Positions 39,288-48,849 of a stretch of DNA of 64,000 bases are shown here, piece by piece. The DNA comes from Lelliottia nimipressuralis. GTDB lineage: Bacteria > Pseudomonadota > Gammaproteobacteria > Enterobacterales > Enterobacteriaceae. The notes beneath the pieces are model-generated. The model made no database searches. It was not told the DNA's origin and saw nothing but the letters and a program-made list of their open reading frames with translations. The translations under genes and the position numbers were made by a program. The stretch is from the NCBI RefSeq assembly GCF_004115925.1, contig NZ_SDDX01000004.1, positions 1 to 64,000 on the forward strand, given 5' to 3'. The first letter of the stretch is position 1. Every line of letters starts with the position of its first letter.

Positions 39288-40319
39288 TTAGCGGTGGGTT
39301 TTGCCCGGCATTCGCGGGTCGTCTTTGTATTCGGCAGTGGCAATCCACGCGGCGCAGAACAGCGTCAGACGGGCGAAGAAGTAGAAGAACGCCATCAGAC
39401 CGAGAACCGAGCCAAACGCCGCGCCAGACGGGGATTTCACCAGCGACGGCAGGGTGTACGTCATCACGATTTTAATCACTTCAAAGCCAATCGCGGCGAT
39501 AAAGGTCCCACGGATCAGCGCTTTCTTGCGCGGACGGTGGCGCGGTAATCGCCAGAAGATCCAGAAGAACAGCAGATAGTTGGCAAAAATGGAGATTGCC
39601 AGACCAATCAGCCGCCAGGCGGGTTTCAGCCAGTCGATATAGTCCAGATAGAGCGCTGAAATGATCATCTGCTGCGCGGAACCGGCGACAGAGGTGATCG
39701 ACAGCGTCACAACCAGGGCGACCAGCAGGCCAATCAGCGACACGAAATCGCGGAAATACTTAATCCAGATTTTTTCCTGATCCTGCGGCTTGCGCTCCCA
39801 GACGTCGCGCGACTGGGCGCGAATCGCCTCGCGCAGGTTCCCCATCCAGTTGATACCGGAATAGAGGGCAATCAGCAGCCCGACAATCCCCACGGTGGTA
39901 CGCTGCTGCACCGCGGTGTTGATGGTGCTTTTCAGGGTGCCGGCCAGCGTCGGGTCGCTCACATTAACCAGAATCTTGTTGAAGATGTCCTGCAAGAGCG
40001 TCGGGTGCGAGGCGAGGACAAAACCCGCCGCCGCAAATGACACCATCATAATCGGGATCATCGACAGGAAGGAGAAGTAGGTAATGGCCGCACCAAACTG
40101 GTTGCCCATGCGGTCGTTGAAGCGCTCTGCGGCGCGGATCAGGTGCGCAACCATCGGACGGCGCTGAATCTTTTGCGCGGTTCCGGTGACGGTCTCCAGC
40201 GCTTTGGTGGCTTTAGCGGCTGAGGGGCTTTTTTGCGGCTCAGATTCCATCTTTGTGATGGGTTCGTATTCCAGTTCTTGAGTGGGTCGTTGCGGGTTGT
40301 TTTCCGGCGTCACGCGCAT
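39288..40319 (-). CDS. yhjD: YihY/BrkB-family inner-membrane protein YhjD
   Basis: This is a 343-residue inner-membrane protein (E. coli 337) of the YihY/BrkB family. An N-terminal cytoplasmic tail of about 80 residues precedes roughly six helices. Conserved segments are FNDRMGNQFGAAITYFSFLS, YSGINWMGNLREAIRAQSRDVW and the C-terminal LTLFCAAWIATAEY. In E. coli a yhjD point mutation suppresses the lethality of Kdo-lipid A loss, hinting at a lipid A transport link, but the function is unproven. The start at 40319 has AAGGAAA a few bases upstream. Confidence 0.94.
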   Translation of the reverse strand: MRVTPENNPQRPTQELEYEPITKMESEPQKSPSAAKATKALETVTGTAQKIQRRPMVAHLIRAAERFNDRMGNQFGAAITYFSFLSMIPIMMVSFAAAGFVLASHPTLLQDIFNKILVNVSDPTLAGTLKSTINTAVQQRTTVGIVGLLIALYSGINWMGNLREAIRAQSRDVWERKPQDQEKIWIKYFRDFVSLIGLLVALVVTLSITSVAGSAQQMIISALYLDYIDWLKPAWRLIGLAISIFANYLLFFWIFWRLPRHRPRKKALIRGTFIAAIGFEVIKIVMTYTLPSLVKSPSGAAFGSVLGLMAFFYFFARLTLFCAAWIATAEYKDDPRMPGKTHR

Positions 40320-40365
40320 TTTCCTTTTTTCGTTTGGCGGGAATTTATTGAATTATAGCTCGCGA

Positions 40366-41265
40366 CTAATCAACGTAAGCTTTCATTATCGTCGTCAGCC
40401 ATTCCATGAACAGATGAACCCGCCGCGAGAGATTGCGACGATGCGGGTAAATCAGCGAAACCGGCATCGGTTCGGCGCGGTATTGCGGCAGGATCTCGAC
40501 CATTTTTTTGGCCTTTAGCGCCTCGCGCACGCCGACGCGCGGCACCTGAATAATCCCCAGTCCGGCAAGACACGCCGCGTGGTAGGTCTCGGTACTGTTA
40601 ACCGTTAAAATGCCGCCGGTCTTCACCCACTGGGTGGCATCGCCGTTATAAAACTCGAAACCCTGCGGGCGGGTACCCAGATTCAGCGCGTAATGAATCA
40701 CCGCGTGGGAAGCCAGATCGTCCAGCGTCTCCGGATAGCCAAAACGCGCCAGATAGTCCGGGCTGGCGCAGTTAATGATCGACAGTTTACCCAGCGAGCG
40801 GGCGATTAAGCCCGAATCCTTCAGCGTGCCGACGCGTACCACGCAGTCAAATCCTTCGCGGATGACATCGACCATCCGATCGCTGCTGCTCAATTCCAGC
40901 TCAATGCCGGGGTACTGCTGCAAAAAAGCGGGCAGTTTTGGGATGACTAAATTTCGCGCAACGCCAACGGGCATATCGACGCGCAATCGTCCGCTGATGC
41001 TGGTGGGATCATGCTGGAAAAGACCGTCCAGTTCGTCGAGGTTTGCCAGCAGATCTTTTGCCCGTTCGTAATAGACCATGCCGTCCTGCGTAAGGCTGAC
41101 GCGGCGCGTCGTGCGGTGCAAAAGCTGAGTACCGAGCAGGTTTTCCAGCGCCTGAATCTGGCGCGATACGCTACCTTTAGGAAGACCCAGCGTGTCCGCG
41201 GCGCGAGAAAAACTCTCCAGTTCCGCCACGCGGATGAAGAGCTGCATTGCGTGAATTTTATCCAT
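40366..41265 (-). CDS. yhjC: LysR-family transcriptional regulator YhjC
   Basis: This is a 299-residue LysR regulator, the same length as E. coli YhjC. The N-terminal winged helix has SFSRAADTLGLPKGSVSRQIQALE (about 18-41), then a substrate-binding domain with LELSSSDRMVD. It lies between yhjD and a divergent SDR gene, a layout in which LysR proteins usually control the neighbour from the shared 119-bp spacer. A typical T-N11-A box was not identified with certainty. Confidence 0.9.
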   Translation of the reverse strand: MDKIHAMQLFIRVAELESFSRAADTLGLPKGSVSRQIQALENLLGTQLLHRTTRRVSLTQDGMVYYERAKDLLANLDELDGLFQHDPTSISGRLRVDMPVGVARNLVIPKLPAFLQQYPGIELELSSSDRMVDVIREGFDCVVRVGTLKDSGLIARSLGKLSIINCASPDYLARFGYPETLDDLASHAVIHYALNLGTRPQGFEFYNGDATQWVKTGGILTVNSTETYHAACLAGLGIIQVPRVGVREALKAKKMVEILPQYRAEPMPVSLIYPHRRNLSRRVHLFMEWLTTIMKAYVD

Positions 41266-41384
41266 AGGCTGCGCTCATTATTGTTATTAATGAAACAGTG
41301 AAGCGTTTTTGACCCTCTTTATTGATTTTCTATCACCTAATAAGCTCTTTCTCAATCGCCATATCAAACGAAACGAGGTTTCTC

Positions 41385-42143
41385 ATGAGTGAACGTATTG
41401 CATTAGTGACAGGTGGCAGCCGTGGGCTGGGGAAAAACGCGGCGCTGAAGCTGGCTGCGAAGGGAACCGGAATCATCCTGACTTACCAGAGCAGCCAGAA
41501 AGAGGCGCAGGATGTTGTGCGCGAAATTGAATTAAAAGGGGTGAAAGCGGTGGCATTGCAGCTGAACGTCGGGGATACCTCGACCTTCGAACGCTTTGTC
41601 GCTGAAGTCCGCTCCCAGCTTAAGCATGTGTGGCAGCGCGACACCTTCGATTATTTATTAAACAACGCCGGAACCGGTTTATATGCCCCGTTTGCAGAGA
41701 CCACCGAAGCGCAGTTTGATGACGCCCTGAACGTCCATTTCAAAGGCCCGTTCTTCCTGACCCAGCGCCTGTTGCCGTTGATTAAAGACGGCGGGCGTAT
41801 CCTGAACGTCTCCAGCGGCCTGGCGCGCTTTGCGCAGCCTGGCTCCAGTACCTATGCGGCAATGAAAGGGGCGATGGAAGTGCTGACGCGCTATCAGGCC
41901 AAAGAGTTAGGCGCGCGTAAAATCACGGCCAATATTATCGCGCCGGGTGCGATTGAAACCGATTTTGGCGGCGGGCGAGTGCGCGATAATGTCCAGATCA
42001 ATCAGATGGTGGCGTCGAACACCGCCCTTGGACGCGTCGGGCTGCCGGATGACATCGGTGATGCTATCGCCGCGTTGCTGAGCGATGAGCTGGGCTGGAT
42101 GAACGCGCAGCGCATCGAAGTCTCAGGCGGGATGTTCCTGTAA
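41385..42143 (+). CDS. Short-chain dehydrogenase/reductase divergent from yhjC
   Basis: This is a 252-residue classical SDR. The cofactor glycine motif is TGGSRGLGKN (about 9-18), NNAG lies near 91-94, and the catalytic Tyr and Lys are in SSTYAAMKGAMEV. The short C-terminus ends in SGGMFL. The start MSERIALVTGG is chosen because ACGAGG lies about 7 nt upstream and it matches the family. A longer reading from 41322 is rejected. The substrate is unknown. The nearest likely function is an NADPH-dependent reductase induced through YhjC. Confidence 0.88.
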   Translation: MSERIALVTGGSRGLGKNAALKLAAKGTGIILTYQSSQKEAQDVVREIELKGVKAVALQLNVGDTSTFERFVAEVRSQLKHVWQRDTFDYLLNNAGTGLYAPFAETTEAQFDDALNVHFKGPFFLTQRLLPLIKDGGRILNVSSGLARFAQPGSSTYAAMKGAMEVLTRYQAKELGARKITANIIAPGAIETDFGGGRVRDNVQINQMVASNTALGRVGLPDDIGDAIAALLSDELGWMNAQRIEVSGGMFL

Positions 42144-42147
42144 ATCG

Positions 42148-42687
42148 TTAACGGCCCTGTGCGGGATACTCATGTTTTAACAGACTGAATATCCAGTCGT
42201 TTTGCCAGCGCTCAGCAAGCCAGTAGTTTTCACGTAGCTCGCCTTCCAGCACAAAGCCCGCTTTTTCCAGCAGGGCGCGGGAGGCGAGGTTGCCCACCGT
42301 CACCGTGGCGGTGAGACGGCGAATTCCCCCCTCATTAAACGCGTAATCACACACGGCGCGCAGCGACTCATATCCGTAGCCTTTCCCCTGTGCGTGTGGG
42401 TCGAAAATAAATCCCACTTCGGCACAATCATTATCTCTGTGAATATATCCGGTGGCACCCAGCGGCGTTTGGCTGACGGTGTCGCGCACGATAAGGCACA
42501 TCCAGTGTGCGCTGCCTGGTTCCCACGGCTGGAGGCGTGGCTCAAAAGCCTCACGGATCACCGCAATAGGGCGCTTTTCGGCGATAAATCGCATCACATC
42601 GGGGTTTTGTTGCAGTGACAGGTAAAACGGCCAGTCCTGCTCCTCAACGGGCGAGCATGTCAGACGCGAAGTGGTGAGTACCGGCAT
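42148..42687 (-). CDS. GNAT-family N-acetyltransferase (RimJ-like)
   Basis: This is a 179-residue GNAT acetyltransferase of the RimJ/RimL/SpeG type. The acetyl-CoA pyrophosphate loop is AQGKGYGYES, preceded by EVGFIFDP and followed by ATVTVGNLASRALLEKAGF. Such proteins modify ribosomal N-termini, small amines or antibiotics. The acceptor cannot be told from sequence. Its stop is 4 nt from the SDR stop (convergent). Confidence 0.88.
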   Translation of the reverse strand: MPVLTTSRLTCSPVEEQDWPFYLSLQQNPDVMRFIAEKRPIAVIREAFEPRLQPWEPGSAHWMCLIVRDTVSQTPLGATGYIHRDNDCAEVGFIFDPHAQGKGYGYESLRAVCDYAFNEGGIRRLTATVTVGNLASRALLEKAGFVLEGELRENYWLAERWQNDWIFSLLKHEYPAQGR

Positions 42688-42835
42688 TCGAATTCTCCCA
42701 TAACTATTTTCAATGATTATAGAGCTGTCACTTTATTTCTCCATAATCTCAGTTATGGTTTAACAGCACATAAATAAAAGAAAAAATTGCCTTTAAGGCC
42801 AGCTTATTCTGCTTTGTAGTACGTTAAGGAAAATG

Positions 42836-44431
42836 ATGACATCGGGTACTTCACACCACATCCGTGAACAATTTGAACAGTGTATTGGCATTATTCGCCA
42901 CGCCTCCGTGGAGATTTTGCTGCTGCTGGATGTTCACGTCTCTGAAGGGAAAGATCCACGCTGGTTCCTTGAACAGCTCGATAATGCCCGCCTGGGTCTG
43001 GGCGGATGGGGACCGGTAGCAAAACGGCTGAATCTGAACGACGCCGAAATGTCGGAATTCACGCTCCAGTTACGCCTCTTGCAGCAGCGCGTTCCGCAAT
43101 ATGAAAGCGGCCAGGACGTCAGCCAAAACCAGCTGATTGCCGCCATGCGTTTCGTCACTGCGCTGGAACATCTGCGGTTGCAGCAGCCGCTGCTGGGCTA
43201 CAACACCGACCTGGCGCCAGGCAATGAATCTCTGCAACTGCAGGCCCATAAGCAGGTGCGCGCCCTTGAGCTGATGATTAAATCCTTGATCATGCAGGCG
43301 TGGCCCGATCCGGTGCGGCTCAATAACCATCTGAAAACCCTCTTCAATGCCGACCGGGTCCGGCGCTGGCTGAAGAACAGCGAACGCAACGATGTGTTGA
43401 GCGGCATGCTGTTCAGCGAAATGGCGCAGATGCTGGTGGATAAGAAAGAATTTAGCCGCTACTACTCGTCGCTGTTTAATGACCGCACGAATCTGACGTT
43501 GCTCGTAGAGCCGCGTAAAACCCTGCAGACTTTCCTCGATGATATCCGCCAGATCCGCAACATGCTGACCGTGCAGCAGGCGCTCAGCTCGGCGCAACTT
43601 CTGCTGCTCGATAATTACTATGCCCAGATAGCGGGGCCGATTCAGCGGGCGTTTGAAGAGGGACGCACGCGCATCAACCCGACAGGGCTGATGGCGGTCG
43701 ATGCCAGCGAACTGCACAGCTTCTGGGAAAATGCGCAGAAAATGGACCGGCAGACCGGCGGCGATTTGTTTGAAATTCGCGACAGCATTGAAAAACCGAC
43801 ACAACGCACGCCGCGCACGCCTGAACAGCGCGATCAGCTGATCTCCAGCGCGCTGTGGGGCGCCGTGGGGGTGATGGTGCTCGCGATTATTGCAGGCGGA
43901 GTGTGGCTGGTGACCAGCGGCACGCCTTCGTCAGCGGCGGCGAATGTCAGCCCCGAGCCGCAGCAGGTGGCGAAAGAGATGCGCGAAGCCCCGTCCTCAC
44001 GGGAAAAACTGACCCGTATGGGCGTGACCTGGGATGAGAACAATTTCCGTTCGGCCATCGATCGCAACGACACGCGTGCGGCGCTGCTGTTCCTGCAGGG
44101 CGGGATGGACTGGAAGCTGGCCTGGACCGAGCAGGCGATGTCCGCCGGGTACGATGACGTGCTGGAGGTGTTGCTGCGCTATCGCCTGCAAATGGTAGAG
44201 CAGAAACCATGCCGTCGGTTTATTGCCACGCTTAGCCATGCGATGTCGAACGGGGAGGCGATGACCTCCATGCGCAAGCAATATCTTCAGGCGTTCTGTA
44301 CGGTGCCCGCCGTCGTGCAGCGCCAGAAATATGAAGCCGACCAGGCTAAGCGACGTGCTCAGGCGCAGCCGGATGCCAGCAGCAAAAAATGGCAGTCTAT
44401 TCAGACCGCCATTTATGATGTGATTCGTTAA
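42836..44431 (+). CDS. STY4199-family HEPN-like / transmembrane / ankyrin-like protein
   Basis: This is a 531-532-residue protein that I recognise as the STY4199 family, annotated with a HEPN domain. It is found in Salmonella and relatives but not in E. coli K-12. The N-terminal cytoplasmic half is helical and contains a HEPN-type Rx6H (R106-FVTALE-H113, numbered from ATG 42833). One membrane helix lies at about 338-361. An ankyrin-like pair follows at about 403-452 (AIDRNDTRAALLFLQGG, AGYDDVLEVLLRY), then a second Rx6H (462-469). ATG 42836 is preferred, 5 nt from AAGGA, over 42833. The function is unknown. An RNase or sensor role is only a possibility. Confidence 0.8.
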   Translation: MTSGTSHHIREQFEQCIGIIRHASVEILLLLDVHVSEGKDPRWFLEQLDNARLGLGGWGPVAKRLNLNDAEMSEFTLQLRLLQQRVPQYESGQDVSQNQLIAAMRFVTALEHLRLQQPLLGYNTDLAPGNESLQLQAHKQVRALELMIKSLIMQAWPDPVRLNNHLKTLFNADRVRRWLKNSERNDVLSGMLFSEMAQMLVDKKEFSRYYSSLFNDRTNLTLLVEPRKTLQTFLDDIRQIRNMLTVQQALSSAQLLLLDNYYAQIAGPIQRAFEEGRTRINPTGLMAVDASELHSFWENAQKMDRQTGGDLFEIRDSIEKPTQRTPRTPEQRDQLISSALWGAVGVMVLAIIAGGVWLVTSGTPSSAAANVSPEPQQVAKEMREAPSSREKLTRMGVTWDENNFRSAIDRNDTRAALLFLQGGMDWKLAWTEQAMSAGYDDVLEVLLRYRLQMVEQKPCRRFIATLSHAMSNGEAMTSMRKQYLQAFCTVPAVVQRQKYEADQAKRRAQAQPDASSKKWQSIQTAIYDVIR

Positions 44432-44444
44432 ACCGGCTCCTGCG

Positions 44445-44466
44445 GCCCTCTCCCTTTCGGGGGAGG
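44445..44466. terminator. Hairpin between convergent STY4199-type gene and treF
   Basis: CCCTCTCCC pairs with GGGGGAGGG around a TTTC loop (one wobble). It lies 14 nt after one stop and 5 nt from the other, without a T-run. Confidence 0.45.
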
Positions 44467-44470
44467 GAAA

Positions 44471-46120
44471 TCACGGTTCGCCGTACAACCCAATCAACCG
44501 TCTCACCACGCCGTTGGTCCAGCCAAAACCATCCTGCAACGGATATTCGCCCCCGCCCCCTTCGCGCGGGGTGCTGCTGGCGATGTGATACTTCTCGATC
44601 AGCTTGTGGTGCGTTTTGTAGAAGTGATTCACCGTTTGCAGCCAGCTCCAGGCGATCTCATCGCCGAGCGAATCATTGCCGTACTGCTTAAATCCCTGGA
44701 TCGCCATCCACTGTAGCGGCGCCCAGCCGTTCGGTTTATCCCACTGCTCGCCCGTTTCGTGTTCGGTGGCGAGTATCCCGCCAGGGGTCAGCAGGCGCGC
44801 TTTCACCGTATCAGCCAGCCGGTCAGCCTGTTCGTGGGTAGACATCCCAACGTACAACGGCACAATGCTGGCGGCCGAGAACAGCCCCATCTCTTCCCGA
44901 CGCCAGTCGTAATCGCGATAACAGCCGTTTTCGTCATCCCACAGGAAGCGGTTCACGGCCGCGCGGCGGTCATTCGCTTTTTGGCGGAAGGCGGTTTCGG
45001 TCTCTTTGTCGCCTTTTGCGGCGGAGATGTTGGCGATGGCGCTTTCCAGCTTAAACAGGAACGCATTCAGATCGATCGGGATAAACTGCGTGGTGCGAAT
45101 GCTGGCGAGACGCCCTGCATCGCGCAGCCAGCGGGAGGAGTAGTCCCAGCCCGACGCCGCGCCTGCGCGCAGATCCCGATAGACTTCGTTTGGTGGTCGC
45201 CCTGAATGTTTAGCCGTTTCCACGTCTTCTATCCAGGACTCGTCACGCGGCGTGTCGCGGTCGTCCCAGTAGCGGTTGAGCAGCGAGCCGTCCGGCATGC
45301 GCACCACGTGGCGGTAGGCCTGATTCAGCACCAGCGATTCCGCGCCATCCATCCAGAAGGCGTACTCCATCAGCAGGTGGTCCAGATAACGTTTCGCCCC
45401 GCGCACGCCGTCCTCTTCGAACAGCTCAACCATCAGGGCAAAGACCGGCGGCTGCGAACGGCTGAGATAATAGGTGCGATTCCCGTTAGGAATATGGCCG
45501 TAACGTTCAATCATCCACGCAAAGTTATCAGCCATACACTTGAGCAGGTCGTTGCGCCCGCTCTCCGCCAGCCCGAGCATGGTGAAATAGGAGTCCCAGT
45601 AGTAGGTCTCGCTAAAACGCCCGCCGGGGACGATGTACGCCTGTGGCAGCGCCAGCAGGGATGACCACGGAATATGGTCCTGCGGCTCGCGCGTCAACAC
45701 TGGCCACAGATTATCAATGTGCTCTTTCAGCGAAAGACTCGGGTCTGAGACATACTCAGTGGTCAGCGACTCGGGCATCCAGAAGTGGTTTTCGACAAAG
45801 CGCTTCAGGTCGAAATCCCGGTGGCGTCGCACCTTACGGTAGCGAATAAGGATATCGAGCGGATCCATTTTCGGCGCGCAGTCGGGGAAGGTTTTGCTAT
45901 CAGCAAACAGACGCGTCGACTGAACGTGTTCAAAGAGTTCTAGATAGCGATCGGCAGGCGTGAGCGCGTCAGACGCGGGCAGCCCTTCGATCATTTCGGG
46001 TTCCGGTTCCGCCTCGATCATCTCATCCAGTTTCAACTCGCAGGGATCGGTTTCGTAGCGAATCTCTTCCGCAATCTCGAACTCGACGATATCTGCAGCG
46101 TGTAATTTCTGGTTGAACAT
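44471..46120 (-). CDS. treF: Cytoplasmic trehalase TreF
   Basis: TreF hydrolyses trehalose to two glucose in the cytosol (glycoside hydrolase family 37). It has 549 residues, the E. coli length, and no signal peptide. Both trehalase signatures are present: [15 protein letters not shown] (about 170-185) and [14 protein letters not shown] in the C-terminal third, plus a glycine-rich [17 protein letters not shown] near the end. In E. coli treF is induced by osmotic stress through sigma-S. Upstream, 46121-46361 holds no gene. Confidence 0.97.
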   Translation of the reverse strand: MFNQKLHAADIVEFEIAEEIRYETDPCELKLDEMIEAEPEPEMIEGLPASDALTPADRYLELFEHVQSTRLFADSKTFPDCAPKMDPLDILIRYRKVRRHRDFDLKRFVENHFWMPESLTTEYVSDPSLSLKEHIDNLWPVLTREPQDHIPWSSLLALPQAYIVPGGRFSETYYWDSYFTMLGLAESGRNDLLKCMADNFAWMIERYGHIPNGNRTYYLSRSQPPVFALMVELFEEDGVRGAKRYLDHLLMEYAFWMDGAESLVLNQAYRHVVRMPDGSLLNRYWDDRDTPRDESWIEDVETAKHSGRPPNEVYRDLRAGAASGWDYSSRWLRDAGRLASIRTTQFIPIDLNAFLFKLESAIANISAAKGDKETETAFRQKANDRRAAVNRFLWDDENGCYRDYDWRREEMGLFSAASIVPLYVGMSTHEQADRLADTVKARLLTPGGILATEHETGEQWDKPNGWAPLQWMAIQGFKQYGNDSLGDEIAWSWLQTVNHFYKTHHKLIEKYHIASSTPREGGGGEYPLQDGFGWTNGVVRRLIGLYGEP

Positions 46121-46361
46121 GGTGGTTAGGACCTCCGGTTTGCGTCGTCACACATACGGGTGTTTCCCGGGCATCTTCTAAGCTTAGACACTCGCTTCGG
46201 TGTGTGAAGGACGAAGTGTGCGGTGGATCACGTTTTGCTTTATCGCCTGGTTTGAGTAAATCAGGGATATCTGTTTGATTTTTAGGTTTTTAATCGCACT
46301 GATAATCGCGAGAGGCGCCAGAGAAATTCAGAGCATTCGTTTTGCAACGATTTATGAATGA

Positions 46362-46393
46362 TCAAACAAAATGCCCCTCGGGAGAGGGGCATT
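46362..46393 (-). terminator. Rho-independent terminator of gor
   Basis: Arms AATGCCCCTC / GAGGGGCATT (46370-46393) have a 4-nt loop. On the minus strand they are followed by TTTTGTTT. The element begins 5 nt past the gor stop. Confidence 0.88.
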
Positions 46394-46398
46394 GGGGA

Positions 46399-47751
46399 TT
46401 AACGCATGGTGACAAACTCTTCCGCCGCGGTCGGGTGAATCGCCACGGTATTGTCGAAGTCTTTCTTAGTAGCACCCATTTTCAGCGCCACCGCGAAGCC
46501 CTGCAGGATTTCATCCATGCCGAAGCCGATGCCGTGGATACCGACGATTTTCTCTTCCGGGCCGACGCACACCAGTTTCATGCGGCACGGCTGGCGGTGA
46601 GAGGTGACTGCGGTGTACATCGCCGTAAAGGACGATTTATACACTTTCACCTGGTCGTCGCCGTGCAGCTCGCGCGCCTGCGGCTCGGTTAAACCGACGG
46701 TGCCGATTGGCGGGTGGCTGAAGACCACGGTCGGGATATTGCTGTAATCCAGATGCTCGTCCGGCTTGTTGTTGAACAGACGCTCGGACAGGCGACGGCC
46801 AGCGGCAACGGCAACCGGCGTCAGCTCGACCGCACCGGTGTTATCACCGACCGCATAAATTCCTGGAACACTGGTGTTCTGGAACTTATCGACAACGATG
46901 TAGCCTTTGTCGTTGGTTTTCACGCCGGTCACGGCAAGGTTGAAATTGTCGTTCGCCGGTTCACGGCCAATCGCCCAGATCAGGCAGTCGACGGTCTGGC
47001 TGCGGCCATCTTCCAGCTCCAGCGTCAGGCTGCCGTCGGCGTTTTTCACCACCGCTTTTGGCACGGCGTTGGTGTGCAGTTTTGGCCCTTCGGCGTTCAT
47101 CACCTCAACCAGCGTCTCTACGATCAGCGGATCAAAGCTGCGCAGCGGCGCGTGTTTACGCACGAACAGGTGCGCTTCGGCGCCCAGGCCGTTAATCACG
47201 CCTGCCAGCTCAACGGCGATGTAACCCGCACCCACTACTGCAACGCGTTTTGGCAGCGCAGGCAGTTCAAAGAAACCGTCGGAGTCGATACCGTACTCCA
47301 CGCCCGGAATGTCCGGGTGGCTCGGACGGCCGCCGGTGGCGATCAGAATATGATCGGCAGTGATCGTCTCGCCGTTCACTTCGATCGTTTTCGCATCGAC
47401 GAAGCGCGCAAAGCCACGGATCACATCGACGTTGTTTTTGCCCAGCACGTTGTCATACGAAGTATGGATGCGGTCAATGTAGGCGGTACGGCTGGCAATC
47501 AGCTTGTCCCAGTCGAAGTGATTGAGGGTGGTGTCGAAACCGTAATCCGGGCCGTACATATGGATGGCCTCGCGGATTTGCGCGGCGTGCCACATCACTT
47601 TTTTCGGTACACAACCGACGTTCACGCAGGTGCCGCCCAGCTCTTTGGCTTCAATCAGCGCACATTTTTGGCCGTACATGGCTGCACGGTTAATAGAGGC
47701 GATACCGCCACTGCCGCCGCCAATGGCGATGTAGTCATAATGCTTGCTCAT
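46399..47751 (-). CDS. gor: Glutathione reductase Gor
   Basis: Gor is the cytosolic homodimeric flavoenzyme that reduces GSSG with NADPH. It has 450 residues, the E. coli length. The FAD glycine motif is GGGSGGIAS (about 11-19), and the redox pair is C42/C47 in [12 protein letters not shown]. The NADP-binding segment [14 protein letters not shown] follows, and the catalytic histidine lies in the C-terminal [10 protein letters not shown]. It reads alone, between rlmJ and treF. Confidence 0.98.
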   Translation of the reverse strand: MSKHYDYIAIGGGSGGIASINRAAMYGQKCALIEAKELGGTCVNVGCVPKKVMWHAAQIREAIHMYGPDYGFDTTLNHFDWDKLIASRTAYIDRIHTSYDNVLGKNNVDVIRGFARFVDAKTIEVNGETITADHILIATGGRPSHPDIPGVEYGIDSDGFFELPALPKRVAVVGAGYIAVELAGVINGLGAEAHLFVRKHAPLRSFDPLIVETLVEVMNAEGPKLHTNAVPKAVVKNADGSLTLELEDGRSQTVDCLIWAIGREPANDNFNLAVTGVKTNDKGYIVVDKFQNTSVPGIYAVGDNTGAVELTPVAVAAGRRLSERLFNNKPDEHLDYSNIPTVVFSHPPIGTVGLTEPQARELHGDDQVKVYKSSFTAMYTAVTSHRQPCRMKLVCVGPEEKIVGIHGIGFGMDEILQGFAVALKMGATKKDFDNTVAIHPTAAEEFVTMR

Positions 47752-47822
47752 GGGTCATATCCTTAATTTCTGATTGCCGCGATTGTATACCTGAAATCAA
47801 TAGGTTCCACCGATGACTGCGA

Positions 47823-48665
47823 TTACTCAGGCACGATCCAGCTGACGGTCGCGTGGCCATGACCACTCGGCACCAGCGTTTTGTGCAGCCACGGCAGCAC
47901 GTTGTTCATTTGCGCTTCGAGCTTCCACGGCGGGTTGATCACGATCATCCCGGACGCGGTCATGCCGCGCTGATCGCTGTCCGGACGCACCGCCAGTTCG
48001 ATCTGCATGATTTTGCGGATACCGGTCGCTTCCAGCTCTTTGATCATACGTTTGATTTGCGCGCGCAGGACCACCGGATACCACAGGGCATAGGTGCCGG
48101 TCGCGAAGCGTTTGTAGCCTTCGTTGATGCCGGTCACAACGGCCTGATAGTCGGTTTTAATTTCATACGGCGGGTCGATGAGCACCAAACCGCGACGGGA
48201 GACCGGCGGCAGTTTGGATTTCAGCTGCTGGTAGCCGTCGGCTTTTTCCACGCGTGCGCGGTCATCCTTCTGGAACTCGGAACGCAGCAGCGGGAAATCG
48301 CTCGGGTGCAGCTCAGTCAGCTGGAGGCTGTCCTGCTCGCGCAGCAGCTGGCGCGCAATCAGCGGCGAGCCAGGGTAGTAGCGCAGCTGGCCGCTGCGGT
48401 TGAAATGGTTCACCACGCTGATGTACGGCTCCAGCTCAGCCGGAAGATCGTCCTGCTGCCAGATGCGGGCGATACCTTCCAGATATTCCCCGGTGCGCTC
48501 CGCGTGCTGGCTGCTGAGCTGGTAGCGGCCCGCGCCCGCGTGGGTGTCCAGATAGAGAAACGGCTTATCTTTCTCTTTCAGAGATTCAATAATCAGACTC
48601 TGAACGGTGTGCTTGAGGACATCGGCGTGGTTGCCCGCGTGGAAGCTGTGGCGATAACTGAGCAT
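47823..48665 (-). CDS. rlmJ: 23S rRNA (adenine(2030)-N6)-methyltransferase RlmJ
   Basis: RlmJ methylates A2030 of 23S rRNA. It has 280 residues, the E. coli length. The SAM-binding region has DTHAGAGRY (about 41-49), and the catalytic N6-adenine motif is DPPYE (about 164-168). The start MLSYRHSFHAGNHADV matches the family. An ATG 36 nt upstream is rejected. Confidence 0.96.
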   Translation of the reverse strand: MLSYRHSFHAGNHADVLKHTVQSLIIESLKEKDKPFLYLDTHAGAGRYQLSSQHAERTGEYLEGIARIWQQDDLPAELEPYISVVNHFNRSGQLRYYPGSPLIARQLLREQDSLQLTELHPSDFPLLRSEFQKDDRARVEKADGYQQLKSKLPPVSRRGLVLIDPPYEIKTDYQAVVTGINEGYKRFATGTYALWYPVVLRAQIKRMIKELEATGIRKIMQIELAVRPDSDQRGMTASGMIVINPPWKLEAQMNNVLPWLHKTLVPSGHGHATVSWIVPE

Positions 48666-48756
48666 GGGTAAAGGTGTTCCAGGTAATAAACGATTTGCCA
48701 CAGTTTACAGCAGAACGCTGCAGATTACCCGTAGGCCCGGTAAGTGCAGCGCCTGG

Positions 48757-48786
48757 CATTGAAATTCACTACACTTATCCCCATTA
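48757..48786 (+). promoter_or_regulatory. Sigma-32 (heat-shock) promoter of prlC-rsmJ
   Basis: CATTGAAA (48757-48764) and CCCCATTA (48779-48786) are 14 nt apart. Sigma-32 promoters have CTTGAAA, 13-15 nt, then CCCCATNT. prlC is a known heat-shock gene in E. coli. The bases just upstream (48731-48757) resemble a partial REP unit (GTAGGCCCGGTAAG). Confidence 0.8.
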
Positions 48787-48849
48787 CAGAAACAATATGC
48801 CCAGCGCCGGATGCGCGCTTCATTCACCTCATTCAACAGGACAGCGCTT

